Positions 1-6,458 of a DNA stretch of 7,710 nucleotides are shown piece after piece. The position numbers were made by a program, and so were the translations under genes. A model generated the notes under the pieces. That model was not told where the DNA came from, did no database searches, and worked only from the letters and a program-made list of their open reading frames with translations. This DNA is from Nocardioidaceae bacterium. Its GTDB lineage: Bacteria > Actinomycetota > Actinomycetes > Propionibacteriales > Nocardioidaceae. The first letter of the stretch is position 1, and every line of letters starts with the position of its first letter. The DNA lies in assembly GCA_013693815.1 (NCBI GenBank), contig CP059259.1, positions 920,748 through 928,457 on the forward strand, given 5' to 3'.

Positions 1-67
1 GCCGGGGCGTGACCACCCCGACCTCGATTCCTCAACGACCGCCGAACACAGAGCATGGAGAAGTGAA
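1..67 (+). other. Left edge: possible tail of an upstream gene plus leader of the Mo hydroxylase gene
   Basis: Frame 1 reads three codons (Ala-Gly-Ala) and then TGA at 10-12, which could be the end of an upstream gene, but three codons cannot prove it. The frame of the downstream gene is also open back to the edge, without an ATG or GTG before 68. In CO-dehydrogenase-type clusters the FAD and [2Fe-2S] subunit genes often precede the large subunit gene, so one of these may end here; that is inference from gene order. The only clear signal is the Shine-Dalgarno-like GGAGAAG at 57-63. Confidence 0.2.
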
Positions 68-2443
68 GTGGGCGACAAAGTCACTTGGATTGGAAAGCCG
101 ATTCCTCGCCGGGAGGACCGGGTCCTGACCCGAGGCGCTGGACGGTACGTCGCAGACGTCCAGATGCCTGGCATGTTGCACATGGCGATTCTGCGGAGCC
201 CGCATGCGCATGCGCGGATCGAGTCGATCGATGTCGAGGCGGCGCGAAATCTCCCGGGTGTGCACCAGGTCTTCACTGCCGCGGAGATGCCGGCGAGGCT
301 CTCTCCGTTGCCGGTGATCTGGAACGTCCCAGGGCAGCAGCCGGGTGGCATGGTCGCACTGGCCAAGGACAAGGTCCGTTATGTCGGTGAAGGCGTTGCG
401 GTCGTGGTGGCGGAAACGGCTGCGATCGCCGAGGACGCCCGCGAGCTGATCGACGTCCGCTACGAGCGCCTTCCCGCTGTGGTGGACGTCGAGGAGGCGA
501 TGAACCCCGACGCGCCGGTTGTCAACGAGGAGTGGGGCAGCAACATCGCGGCCCGTTGCCCGTTCAAGGCCGGTGACACCGACGCTGCTTTCGCGGCAGC
601 GGATGTGGTCGTCTCGGCTCGGGTGAAGATGCAGCGCCATATGTGCATGCCCATGGAGACCCGGGGCCTGGTCGCGAGTTGGGACGACCTGACCGAGACC
701 CTCACGGTGTGGTCGCAGTCGCAGGCCTCTTCACTGCTGGCGGCTGAGCTTTCCAAGAGCCTCGCGCTTGGTGACAGTCAGATCCGGGTGATGAGCCCCA
801 ACATCGGCGGTGCCTTCGGTGGCAAGTGGGACCGGTACGCCGAGGATCTTTTGGTCTGTGTCGCAGCGATGGAGCTCAAGCGACCGGTCAAGTGGATCGA
901 GGACCGTCGTGAGCACTTCCAGGCTTTCACCCACGCGCGTGATCAAACCCACGACTGGGAGTTGGCGCTGACCTCGGAGGGCAAGATCCTCGGCCTGCGG
1001 GGCACCCTCTACTGCGATATGGGCGCTCAATTGCCCAGCGCCGGAATCGGTGCGCAATGGGTGAGTGGCAACACCATGCCCAACATGTACAAGTTCGAGA
1101 ATTACACCTCCGAGATCATCGCCGTCTGCACGAACAAGGTCGGCACGGGTTCCTACCGCGGCTTCGGCGGCCCTGAGGGCAACTTCGCCATGGAGCGGAT
1201 GATGGAGAAAGCCGCTCGCAAGCTGAACATGGATCCAGCCGAGCTCCGCCGGATCAACCTGGTACAACCGGAGGACATGCCGTACGGCACCGCCAGCGGC
1301 GCCGCGTTCCTCGACAGCGGCGACTACCCCGAGGCGCTGCGCCGCGCCTTGGAGATGGTCGGCTACGACAAGATCCGTGCCGAGCAGCCGGAGCTGCGCA
1401 AGCAGGGCATCTACCGGGGCGTCGGTGTCGTTCCCTACGTACACTGCACCGGGTTCGGACCGTCGGCGATGCTCGGCATGATCGGCTACATGACCAGCGG
1501 CTACGAGGGTTCCCGGATCACTGTCGACCGTGACGGCCGGGTCACTGTCTTCACCGGTATGGTGCCGATCGGCCAGGGTGCCGAGACCGCGCTCATCCAG
1601 GTTGCGGCGGACTCCTTCGGTATCGACATGGAGCAGGTTCGGGTGGTGTGGGGCGACACCTTCCAGACTCCCTACACCGGCTTCGGCAGCGGTGGCAGCC
1701 GTGGCGGCCTGATGGTCGCCGCCGCTCTCAATGCGACCGAGGAGATCAAGCAGAAGATGCAGCGGATCGCCGCTCACCAGATGGAGGTCGATGTCGCCGA
1801 CGTCGAGTTCGGTGACGGTGAGGTTCGGGTCAAAGGCGCTCCGGAGACGTCGATGGCGTTCGAGGACATCGCGATGGCCGCGCACATGGCTCACAACCTG
1901 CCCGAGGGTGAGCAGCCGCTGTTGTTGGGACACCAGGTCTTCGACCCGCCGGGCTTCGGCTGGGCCTACGGCGTCCATGTCGGTGTTGTCGACGTGGACA
2001 TCGCCACAGGTCAGGTCACCTGGGGTGACTACGTCGTAGTCGACGACTGCGGCCCGATGGTCAACCCGCTGATCGTTCATGGCCAGATGATCGGCGGTGC
2101 GGTCCAGGCGATCGGCGGCGCGCTCCTGGAGGAGGTCACCTACGACGAGTCCGGCCAATTGGTCACCGCATCGTTCATGGACTACCTGATGCCGTCGTTC
2201 CACGATGTGCCCAAGGAGTTCAAGGTCGAGCACATGATCACGCCGACTCCGTTCGTCCCCGGTGGATTCAAGGGCGTGGGCGAGGGCGGGATCATGGCGC
2301 CGTACGCGGTTGCCGCCAACGCCATTTCCGATGCTCTCCATCCCTTCGGAGTGGAGTTCGACGAGCTGCCGATCACGCCGCCGAAGATCTGGCGTGCGCT
2401 CGACGAGGCCGGCGCCTACGATTCGGTCTCCGCAAGCGCCTGA
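68..2443 (+). CDS. Molybdenum hydroxylase large (molybdopterin-binding) subunit, CoxL / aldehyde oxidase superfamily
   Basis: This 791-residue protein is the usual length of a separate catalytic subunit of xanthine oxidase-family enzymes, which hydroxylate aldehydes, purines or N-heteroaromatics using water-derived oxygen at a molybdenum-cytosine-dinucleotide centre. An alpha/beta hammerhead region (RSPHAHA at about 43-49) precedes the Mo-cofactor domains. Visible cofactor motifs are GGAFGGK at 247-253, SYRGFGGPE at 362-370 and GQGAET at 502-507. The near-C-terminal KGVGEGG holds E739, the expected catalytic glutamate. The 362-370 loop lacks the AYRCSFR signature and its cysteine, so this is not a form I CO dehydrogenase; it also differs from the common form II loop AYRGAGR. 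The GTG at 68 is chosen because GGAG (57-60) sits seven bases upstream and the reading starts just before the conserved N-terminal domain. The Fe-S and FAD partner subunits are not in the window. Family assignment is firm; the substrate is unknown. Confidence 0.93.
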   Translation: MGDKVTWIGKPIPRREDRVLTRGAGRYVADVQMPGMLHMAILRSPHAHARIESIDVEAARNLPGVHQVFTAAEMPARLSPLPVIWNVPGQQPGGMVALAKDKVRYVGEGVAVVVAETAAIAEDARELIDVRYERLPAVVDVEEAMNPDAPVVNEEWGSNIAARCPFKAGDTDAAFAAADVVVSARVKMQRHMCMPMETRGLVASWDDLTETLTVWSQSQASSLLAAELSKSLALGDSQIRVMSPNIGGAFGGKWDRYAEDLLVCVAAMELKRPVKWIEDRREHFQAFTHARDQTHDWELALTSEGKILGLRGTLYCDMGAQLPSAGIGAQWVSGNTMPNMYKFENYTSEIIAVCTNKVGTGSYRGFGGPEGNFAMERMMEKAARKLNMDPAELRRINLVQPEDMPYGTASGAAFLDSGDYPEALRRALEMVGYDKIRAEQPELRKQGIYRGVGVVPYVHCTGFGPSAMLGMIGYMTSGYEGSRITVDRDGRVTVFTGMVPIGQGAETALIQVAADSFGIDMEQVRVVWGDTFQTPYTGFGSGGSRGGLMVAAALNATEEIKQKMQRIAAHQMEVDVADVEFGDGEVRVKGAPETSMAFEDIAMAAHMAHNLPEGEQPLLLGHQVFDPPGFGWAYGVHVGVVDVDIATGQVTWGDYVVVDDCGPMVNPLIVHGQMIGGAVQAIGGALLEEVTYDESGQLVTASFMDYLMPSFHDVPKEFKVEHMITPTPFVPGGFKGVGEGGIMAPYAVAANAISDALHPFGVEFDELPITPPKIWRALDEAGAYDSVSASA

Positions 2444-2471
2444 CGCGCCCTCGCTTCTCGAGTCACACGCT

Positions 2472-2491
2472 GTCCTTGCACCTGCAAGGAC
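2472..2491. promoter_or_regulatory. Perfect 9-2-9 palindrome in the coxL-like/coxG-like gap
   Basis: GTCCTTGCA (2472-2480) and its exact reverse complement TGCAAGGAC (2483-2491) are separated by CC. It lies in the 75-bp gap between two co-directional genes, 27 bases before the next ATG. The symmetry and size suit the operator of a dimeric regulator. As RNA it could form a tight hairpin of about eight base pairs. No T-tract follows, so it does not look like an intrinsic terminator. Its role is inferred. Confidence 0.45.
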
Positions 2492-2518
2492 CTTCATCAG
2501 CAAGGAGAAATCGCACCC

Positions 2519-3133
2519 ATGCGCGTAGAGAACACGGTCCCGATCCCGGCCCCGATGGACGAGGCCTGGGAGTTGATCCAGGACGTTCCCCGGATCGCTC
2601 CGTGCATCCCCGGCGCTGAGCTGACCGAGACCGTCAGCGATGACGAGTGGAAGGGCAAGGTCCACATCAAGGTTGGCCCCATCGCTTTGCAGTTCCTCGG
2701 GAACATTGTCCGCAAGGAGCTCGATGAGACCTCTCACCGGATGGTGCTCAGGGCGGAAGGCAGCGAGGCCAAGGGCCGCGGCCATGCGGAGGCCGACATC
2801 GAGGCGCAGCTCGCACCGACCGAATCGGGCACCGACCTGACCCTCGCGATGGACGTGGACTTGCAAGGCGCGGTGGCGCAGTACGGCCGGGGAGTGGTAG
2901 CCGATATCACCACCGAGTTGCTCAACCAGTTCGCCAACCGCGTCGCCGGGCTGCTGGAGCAGGAGCAAGCCGCTGCTACTGCGGTGGCCGACGGCTCAGC
3001 CCCGATCGCGCCGGTATCCCCGGTTGCTGCTGCGCCGGTGAAACCGATTGGTGGATTTCGGCTGGCGATGAAGGCATTGTGGGGCTCCTTCAAGCGGCTC
3101 TTCCAGTCTCCAGGAAAGCGACGGTCGGACTGA
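2519..3133 (+). CDS. coxG: CoxG-family SRPBCC protein
   Basis: This 204-residue protein matches the CoxG (carbon monoxide dehydrogenase subunit G) family. Residues 1 to about 148 form the START/SRPBCC ligand-binding fold, with the typical opening (MRVENTVPIPAPMDEAWELI) and the DVPRIAPCIPGAEL segment near 27-40. A flexible Ala/Pro-rich linker (about 149-177) leads to a basic amphipathic C-terminal segment (178-204, with FRLAMKALW and FKRLF) suited to peripheral membrane contact. CoxG proteins accompany Mo hydroxylases. They have been linked to membrane attachment or maturation of CO dehydrogenase, and in mycobacteria reported to bind menaquinone and connect the enzyme to the respiratory chain. 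By position, this one probably serves the preceding large subunit. AAGGAG at 2502-2507 lies 11 bases before the ATG, a rather long spacing. The gene symbol reflects family and does not imply CO oxidation. Confidence 0.85.
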   Translation: MRVENTVPIPAPMDEAWELIQDVPRIAPCIPGAELTETVSDDEWKGKVHIKVGPIALQFLGNIVRKELDETSHRMVLRAEGSEAKGRGHAEADIEAQLAPTESGTDLTLAMDVDLQGAVAQYGRGVVADITTELLNQFANRVAGLLEQEQAAATAVADGSAPIAPVSPVAAAPVKPIGGFRLAMKALWGSFKRLFQSPGKRRSD

Positions 3134-3161
3134 GTCGCTGGTTCTCGGAGGGAGATCGATG

Positions 3162-3206
3162 ATGGCGAGATCGGCATCGGAGGAGAGTGCTCATGGGTTG
3201 GCGTGA
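3162..3206 (+). CDS. Possible short leader ORF overlapping the start of the cysteine hydrolase gene
   Basis: A strong Shine-Dalgarno-like GGAGGGAG (3147-3154) is followed seven bases later by ATG at 3162, directly after another ATG at 3159. The 14-residue reading (MARSASEESAHGLA) stops at 3204-3206, just inside the next gene, which begins at 3193 in another frame. This arrangement would allow ribosomes ending here to re-initiate on the hydrolase gene. The peptide resembles nothing I recognise, and the ORF may be accidental in a purine-rich leader. Confidence 0.2.
   Translation: MARSASEESAHGLA
3179..3185 (+). promoter_or_regulatory. Ribosome-binding site that fixes the cysteine hydrolase start
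   Basis: GGAGGAG lies seven bases before the ATG at 3193. The in-frame GTG at 3187 is only one base away from the site, too close for efficient initiation, so the ATG is preferred and the protein is two residues shorter than the maximal reading. Confidence 0.7.
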
Positions 3207-3891
3207 ATACGCCGAGACATTGCCGAACCTGGCTCCGGTTGTCTTCGATGTGACGTCCGGTCGGGTCGCGCTGATCATCGTCGACATGCAGTACGTCGAT
3301 GCGCACCGCGATTACGGTCTCGCGGTCAAACTGCGCGATACCTACCCTGAGGCGTGTGATCGTTACTTCACCGAGATCGAGACCACGGTGTTGCCCAACT
3401 GCGTTCAGTTGCTGGAGGCGTTCCGCGCCGCAGGCGAGTTGGTCGTGCACATCACCTACGGCCCTGAGCTTGCCGACGGTCGCGATATTCCGGTGATCCG
3501 GCGCCGGCCCACGCCGCGACCACCGGGCATCTACTCGCGAGGCACCTTCGAGCACCAGATCCTGCCGGAGCTTGCTCCGCTTGATGGTGAGCCGGTGTTG
3601 AACAAGACCAGCCGCTCGGCGTTCGCCTCGACCGGCCTGGATCAGATGTTGCGCAATATCGGTATCGATACTGTTGTCGTCGTCGGGGTCACCACCAGCT
3701 CCTGCATCGAGAACACCGCCCGCGCTGCGGCCGACCTCGGCTACCAGACGGTCGTGGTCGAGGACGCGGTCGCGGAGTTCGACGAGGAATCCCACAACGC
3801 CACACTTCGCCAGATGGCAATTCGGCTGGGCCGGGTGTGGACGACGCAGGAGACGCTTGGCGAGATCAAGCGTGTAGGGGGTGGCGGGTGA
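3193..3891 (+). CDS. Isochorismatase-fold cysteine hydrolase (probable amidohydrolase)
   Basis: This 232-residue protein has the complete catalytic set of the isochorismatase-like hydrolase superfamily. D31 is in LIIVDMQ, K138 in VLNKTSRSAF, and the nucleophile C171 in VVVGVTTSSCIENTAR; the residues just before the cysteine correspond to the conserved cis-peptide region. Superfamily members with the Asp-Lys-Cys triad usually hydrolyse amide or carbamoyl C-N bonds (nicotinamidase, N-carbamoylsarcosine amidase, maleamate amidohydrolase, RutB). The cysteine makes amide hydrolysis more likely than isochorismate ether cleavage. It is soluble, with no signal peptide or membrane segment. Its stop overlaps the GTG start of the aldolase gene, so the two are translationally coupled and probably act in sequence. 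In this setting it could release ammonia or an amine from an acyclic intermediate of a nitrogen-containing substrate. Family is sure; substrate is inferred. Confidence 0.9.
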   Translation: MGWREYAETLPNLAPVVFDVTSGRVALIIVDMQYVDAHRDYGLAVKLRDTYPEACDRYFTEIETTVLPNCVQLLEAFRAAGELVVHITYGPELADGRDIPVIRRRPTPRPPGIYSRGTFEHQILPELAPLDGEPVLNKTSRSAFASTGLDQMLRNIGIDTVVVVGVTTSSCIENTARAAADLGYQTVVVEDAVAEFDEESHNATLRQMAIRLGRVWTTQETLGEIKRVGGGG

Positions 3892-4640
3892 GGAACCGGG
3901 CCAAGGAGAAGCTGCGTCGCGGCGAGGCGGTGCTCGGCACGTTCGTCTTCCTTGGCGACCCGGCGATCGTTGAGATCGCGGCGCTTGCTGGTCTCGACTT
4001 CGTGGTGATCGATACCGAGCATGCGGCGCGGGATATCGCCCAAGTCGAATCGATGGTCCGGGCCGCGGACGCTCGCGACATCACGCCCCTGGTCCGGGTC
4101 TCGCACCTGGACGACAAGGAAATCCTGCGGGTGCTGGAGACCGGGGCGCAGGGGATCATGGCTCCCCAGATTGAGACCGCCGAGCAGGTCGAGCAGTTGC
4201 TCAGCGCGATGCGCTACCCGCCACGAGGAACCCGGAGCACCTGCCGGAGTACCCGCGCGGCCGGCTACAGCTCTCGCTCCTCGGTGTTTGCCGAGCATGC
4301 CGCCGAGGTCGACGATCAGTTGCTGTCGATAGTCCTGGTCGAGACAGCGGCTGCCATCGAGAACCTCGGCGCGATCCTCGATGCCGGTCCCGATGTGGCG
4401 TTTCTGGGCAAGGCCGACCTGGCCTCATCGATGGGCTTCGTCGGAGCTGTCGACGCACCCGAGGTCGAGAAGGCAACCCAGCGGTTCCTCGAGGAGTGCG
4501 CCGGCCGGTCGGATGGACCATGGCCGGGCTTGGTTCCGTACGGCGGCTCGGAGAGCTTCGGATGCCCATTCCTGGTCCAGAGCACCGATGCGAATGTTCT
4601 TTACGACGGTTTTACGGCTTTCGTCCAGCGTTATCGATGA
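3888..4640 (+). CDS. HpcH/HpaI-family class II aldolase
   Basis: This 250-residue protein has the length and motif order of metal-dependent HpcH/HpaI aldolases, which reversibly cleave 4-hydroxy-2-oxo acids to pyruvate plus an aldehyde, often as a last step of aromatic catabolism. The general base region DTEHA places H45, and PLVRVS places R70, both at the numbering of the E. coli HpaI catalytic residues. Metal ligands are probably E152 (LVET) and D177 (GKADL). GAQGIMAPQIETAEQ near 87-101 and the YPPRGTRS...RAAGYSS segment are also family features. The common GP.DL motif is GKADL here, and YPP.G.RG is replaced by YPPRGTRS, so it is a divergent branch. GTG at 3888 overlaps the upstream TGA (GTGA), with AGGGGGTGG at 3876-3884 as a close ribosome site. 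A longer reading from 3837 would add a non-homologous extension and was rejected. A citrate-lyase-like or malyl-CoA-type reaction is less likely given the HpaI-like residues. Confidence 0.88.
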   Translation: MRNRAKEKLRRGEAVLGTFVFLGDPAIVEIAALAGLDFVVIDTEHAARDIAQVESMVRAADARDITPLVRVSHLDDKEILRVLETGAQGIMAPQIETAEQVEQLLSAMRYPPRGTRSTCRSTRAAGYSSRSSVFAEHAAEVDDQLLSIVLVETAAAIENLGAILDAGPDVAFLGKADLASSMGFVGAVDAPEVEKATQRFLEECAGRSDGPWPGLVPYGGSESFGCPFLVQSTDANVLYDGFTAFVQRYR

Positions 4641-4757
4641 GCCGACAGTCCTTGATCGCCCGGGCCGAAAGTCCCGTCGTTATTGATCAAGACTGGACAA
4701 CTGAACACATTGATATAAAGTCAGACAGACAAAGTTCTTACGTGGAGGTGAGCGGGT
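4641..4757 (+). promoter_or_regulatory. AT-rich gap with probable promoter or operator for the Rieske genes
   Basis: This 117-bp gap separates the two blocks and turns locally AT-rich at about 4679-4740, in contrast to its surroundings. TATAAA at 4714-4719 fits a -10 element at five of six positions. TGGACA (4694-4699) resembles a -35 box, but the 14-bp spacing is short. The palindrome TTGATCAA (4683-4690) and a similar TTGATATA (4710-4717) could be regulator half-sites. A TTGATCG also occurs near 4652-4658. No convincing terminator for the upstream gene is seen. The assignment rests on composition and weak matches. Confidence 0.4.
4744..4751 (+). promoter_or_regulatory. Strong ribosome-binding site of the Rieske oxygenase gene
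   Basis: GGAGGTGA is nearly the full anti-Shine-Dalgarno complement and lies six bases before the ATG at 4758. It predicts high expression of the oxygenase component. Confidence 0.75.
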
Positions 4758-5960
4758 ATGACGGCAATTCAGGATCCCCCTGAGATTCAGGAGTCCTCGC
4801 ACCGCTGGTCGGAGAGGTATCCGGAGTTGGGCAAGGAGCCACTCTCGGTGGAGCCTTTGGTCAACGAGAAGTACTACGAGCTGGAAAAAGAGCGCATGTG
4901 GCGCAAGGTCTGGCTCAATGTCGGCACCGTTCATCACTGTCCGAAGCCGGGTGACTACTTCGTTCAGCCGATCAAGGCATGCAACGCCGAGGTCCTGGTC
5001 ATGCACGGCAAGGACGGCAAGGTCCGTGCCTTCCACAATGTCTGCACCCACCGGGGTAACAAGCTGATCTGGGACGATCGTGGTTCGACGAAGAACTACG
5101 TCAGTTGCTCCTTCCACGGCTGGGCTTTCGACCTCGAGGGCAAGCTGAAGAGCGTGCTGGACGAGGGCAGCTTCTATGACATCGATCGGTCCTGCCTCGG
5201 TCTGACTGAGCTGAAAACCCAAGTGTGGCGTGGGTTCATCTTCGTCACTTTCAACCCCGACGTCGAGCCGTTGGAGGACTACCTCGGCCCGCTCGTGGCG
5301 GAGATGGAGGACCGCAACTTCGAGGGCCTGCACCTGAACTTCAGGTACGAGATCCGCGAGGACACGAACTGGAAGATCGCCGCGGACGCGCAGAACGAGA
5401 TGTACCACGTCCCGGTCCTCGGTCCAGTCCACAGCGGTATCGGTTTCCTCTACACCCACACCCCGAACGGACTTGCCAAGACCACCGTCTTCGAGCGGTT
5501 CGGTAAGCACACCCTGTGGGGAACCGGGTTCAACCCGGAGTACGTGGACAAGGGTCTCAACGCAGTATTGATCCCCAAGGCGCCCCTCGGAGACGGCGGC
5601 ATGCCCAAGCGTGGTGGCGTCTTCGACTACTACCATCTCTTCCCGAACACCGTGATCGCGATGCTCGGCGACGTGACCCTCGTCTACAACTTCTGGCCCG
5701 AGGCCGTCGATCACACCGTGTGGAAAATCGATGCCTACTCGCCCAAGCCCAAGACCGCCGCCGATCTGTTGATGGCGCACTTCTGGAGGGGCAAGCTGCG
5801 CGACATCATCTCCGAAGACATCGCGGGTCACGAGGCGCAGCACGTCGGCCTGGCGTCCCGTTTCCGGCCGACGTTCGTCGTCCAGGACGAGGAGATCGCC
5901 ATCCGCGCCTTCCACAAGACCATGTACACCTACGTCGACCCCAAGGAGGTGGAGGCGTGA
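4758..5960 (+). CDS. Rieske non-heme iron oxygenase, terminal (alpha) subunit
   Basis: This 400-residue protein is a standard-length oxygenase component of a Rieske system, activating O2 at a mononuclear iron to hydroxylate, dihydroxylate or demethylate a small organic substrate. The N-terminal Rieske domain binds [2Fe-2S] through C96-T-H98 and C117-S-F-H120, with 18 residues between the pairs. The catalytic domain shows NWK near 204-206, then E214-M-Y-H217, with H225 as candidate second histidine and D354 (in SEDIAGHEAQ) as candidate carboxylate ligand. The bridging residue at H217 minus 3 is glutamate, as in carnitine oxygenase CntA, not the aspartate of naphthalene dioxygenase. The second histidine is three residues later than the usual H-x4-H spacing. 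No NTF2-like beta subunit gene follows, so an alpha-only oligomer is likely. Its stop overlaps the next gene's GTG. The ferredoxin and reductase downstream are its probable electron donors. The substrate cannot be read from sequence. Confidence 0.93.
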   Translation: MTAIQDPPEIQESSHRWSERYPELGKEPLSVEPLVNEKYYELEKERMWRKVWLNVGTVHHCPKPGDYFVQPIKACNAEVLVMHGKDGKVRAFHNVCTHRGNKLIWDDRGSTKNYVSCSFHGWAFDLEGKLKSVLDEGSFYDIDRSCLGLTELKTQVWRGFIFVTFNPDVEPLEDYLGPLVAEMEDRNFEGLHLNFRYEIREDTNWKIAADAQNEMYHVPVLGPVHSGIGFLYTHTPNGLAKTTVFERFGKHTLWGTGFNPEYVDKGLNAVLIPKAPLGDGGMPKRGGVFDYYHLFPNTVIAMLGDVTLVYNFWPEAVDHTVWKIDAYSPKPKTAADLLMAHFWRGKLRDIISEDIAGHEAQHVGLASRFRPTFVVQDEEIAIRAFHKTMYTYVDPKEVEA

Positions 5961-6319
5961 GCGCCAAAGCCCTGTCATCAAAGAAGCTTCCTGCCGGATT
6001 CGGCGAGCTCCAGGTCTGGGAGAACTGGATCGAGCCCGACGAGATGAAACGCGCCGAGCGCCAGGTTTCGGTGAGTGTCGGGGACCTCGGCGACTTCTAC
6101 CGAGCGCTGTTGCCACACGCTGGTGACATCTACGACTATCTGGCTGAGGTCCCGCTGGACCAAGACATGAAGGAAGAGGATCTCTCCTTGCTGCTGTTGG
6201 CAGTGGCCCTCGCCGAGGTGGCCGACGGTGTGGAGTTCTACGCTCCGGCCGCGAATGCCCCGGAGGCGCTCCCGCGGATGGTCCCGTTGCACGACTCGGT
6301 GCTCGGTTGGCGACACTGA
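5957..6319 (+). CDS. Uncharacterised 120-aa protein coupled to the Rieske oxygenase
   Basis: I do not recognise a named family. The GTG start at 5957 overlaps the oxygenase stop (GTGA), and AAGGAGG at 5943-5949 lies seven bases upstream, so the two proteins are probably made in linked amounts. The protein is soluble and acidic in its middle, with no signal peptide and no cysteine, so it is not an Fe-S protein. Predicted features are a W/E-rich N-terminal part (LQVWENWIEPDEMKRAERQ, about 19-37), a helix around GDLGDFYRALLPHAGDIYDYL, and a leucine-rich helix (EEDLSLLLLAVALAEVADGV, about 74-93) that could be an interaction surface. It then ends in a Pro-rich tail finishing GWRH. It is shorter than, and unlike, the roughly 160-190-residue NTF2-fold beta subunits of ring-hydroxylating dioxygenases. 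The position suggests an accessory, assembly or substrate-handling partner of the oxygenase; that is inference. Confidence 0.75.
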   Translation: MSAKALSSKKLPAGFGELQVWENWIEPDEMKRAERQVSVSVGDLGDFYRALLPHAGDIYDYLAEVPLDQDMKEEDLSLLLLAVALAEVADGVEFYAPAANAPEALPRMVPLHDSVLGWRH

Positions 6320-6398
6320 TCGCGCAGAGGTTGTGATTCCGGCTTGGGGCCGGTGCTCAGGTGGGCGCCGGTCCCTTTCCGGGCCTGATCGGCAGTGA

Positions 6399-6418
6399 GC
6401 CGCCGGTGTATCGGCGGT
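6399..6418 (+). repeat. Hairpin-forming inverted repeat in the gap before the ferredoxin gene
   Basis: GCCGCCG (6399-6405) can pair with CGGCGGT (6412-6418) around a six-base loop, with one G-U pair at the base. It lies in the 139-bp gap 6320-6458, which otherwise shows only GC-rich sequence with three copies of GCCGGT and no gene. There is no T-tract, so if it matters it is more likely an mRNA stability or processing element than a terminator. Confidence 0.3.
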
Positions 6419-6458
6419 GTGTGGATTGAAGTTCGAACGTGAGGACGGGAGTGGCAGC

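Noticed and set aside
68..2443. Calling the first gene a CO dehydrogenase (coxL)
   Set aside because: The Cu-binding cysteine loop AYRCSFR is absent, so only superfamily membership is supported.
731..2968. 745-aa minus-strand reading frame antisense to the Mo hydroxylase and coxG genes
   Set aside because: It mirrors two well-supported genes, has no family motifs, and is rich in Arg, Asp, His and Val as expected for the antisense of GC-biased codons.
3837..3887. Longer start for the aldolase at GTG 3837
   Set aside because: It adds 17 residues with no family similarity inside the hydrolase gene. The start at 3888 places H45 and R70 at HpaI numbering and has its own ribosome site.
4637..4783. 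48-codon frame starting ATGA at the aldolase stop and spanning the gap into the Rieske gene
   Set aside because: The ATGA overlap is tempting, but there is no Shine-Dalgarno site before it, the frame is open upstream inside the aldolase gene, and the peptide resembles nothing known. It also covers the AT-rich probable promoter.
4680..6116. 478-aa minus-strand reading frame opposite the Rieske oxygenase
   Set aside because: It has no recognisable motif or credible start signal, and the opposite strand encodes a clear Rieske oxygenase across the same bases.
6399..6418. Hairpin as an intrinsic terminator before the ferredoxin gene
   Set aside because: No run of T follows the stem, the stem has only seven pairs, and the genes on both sides belong to the same electron-transfer system.
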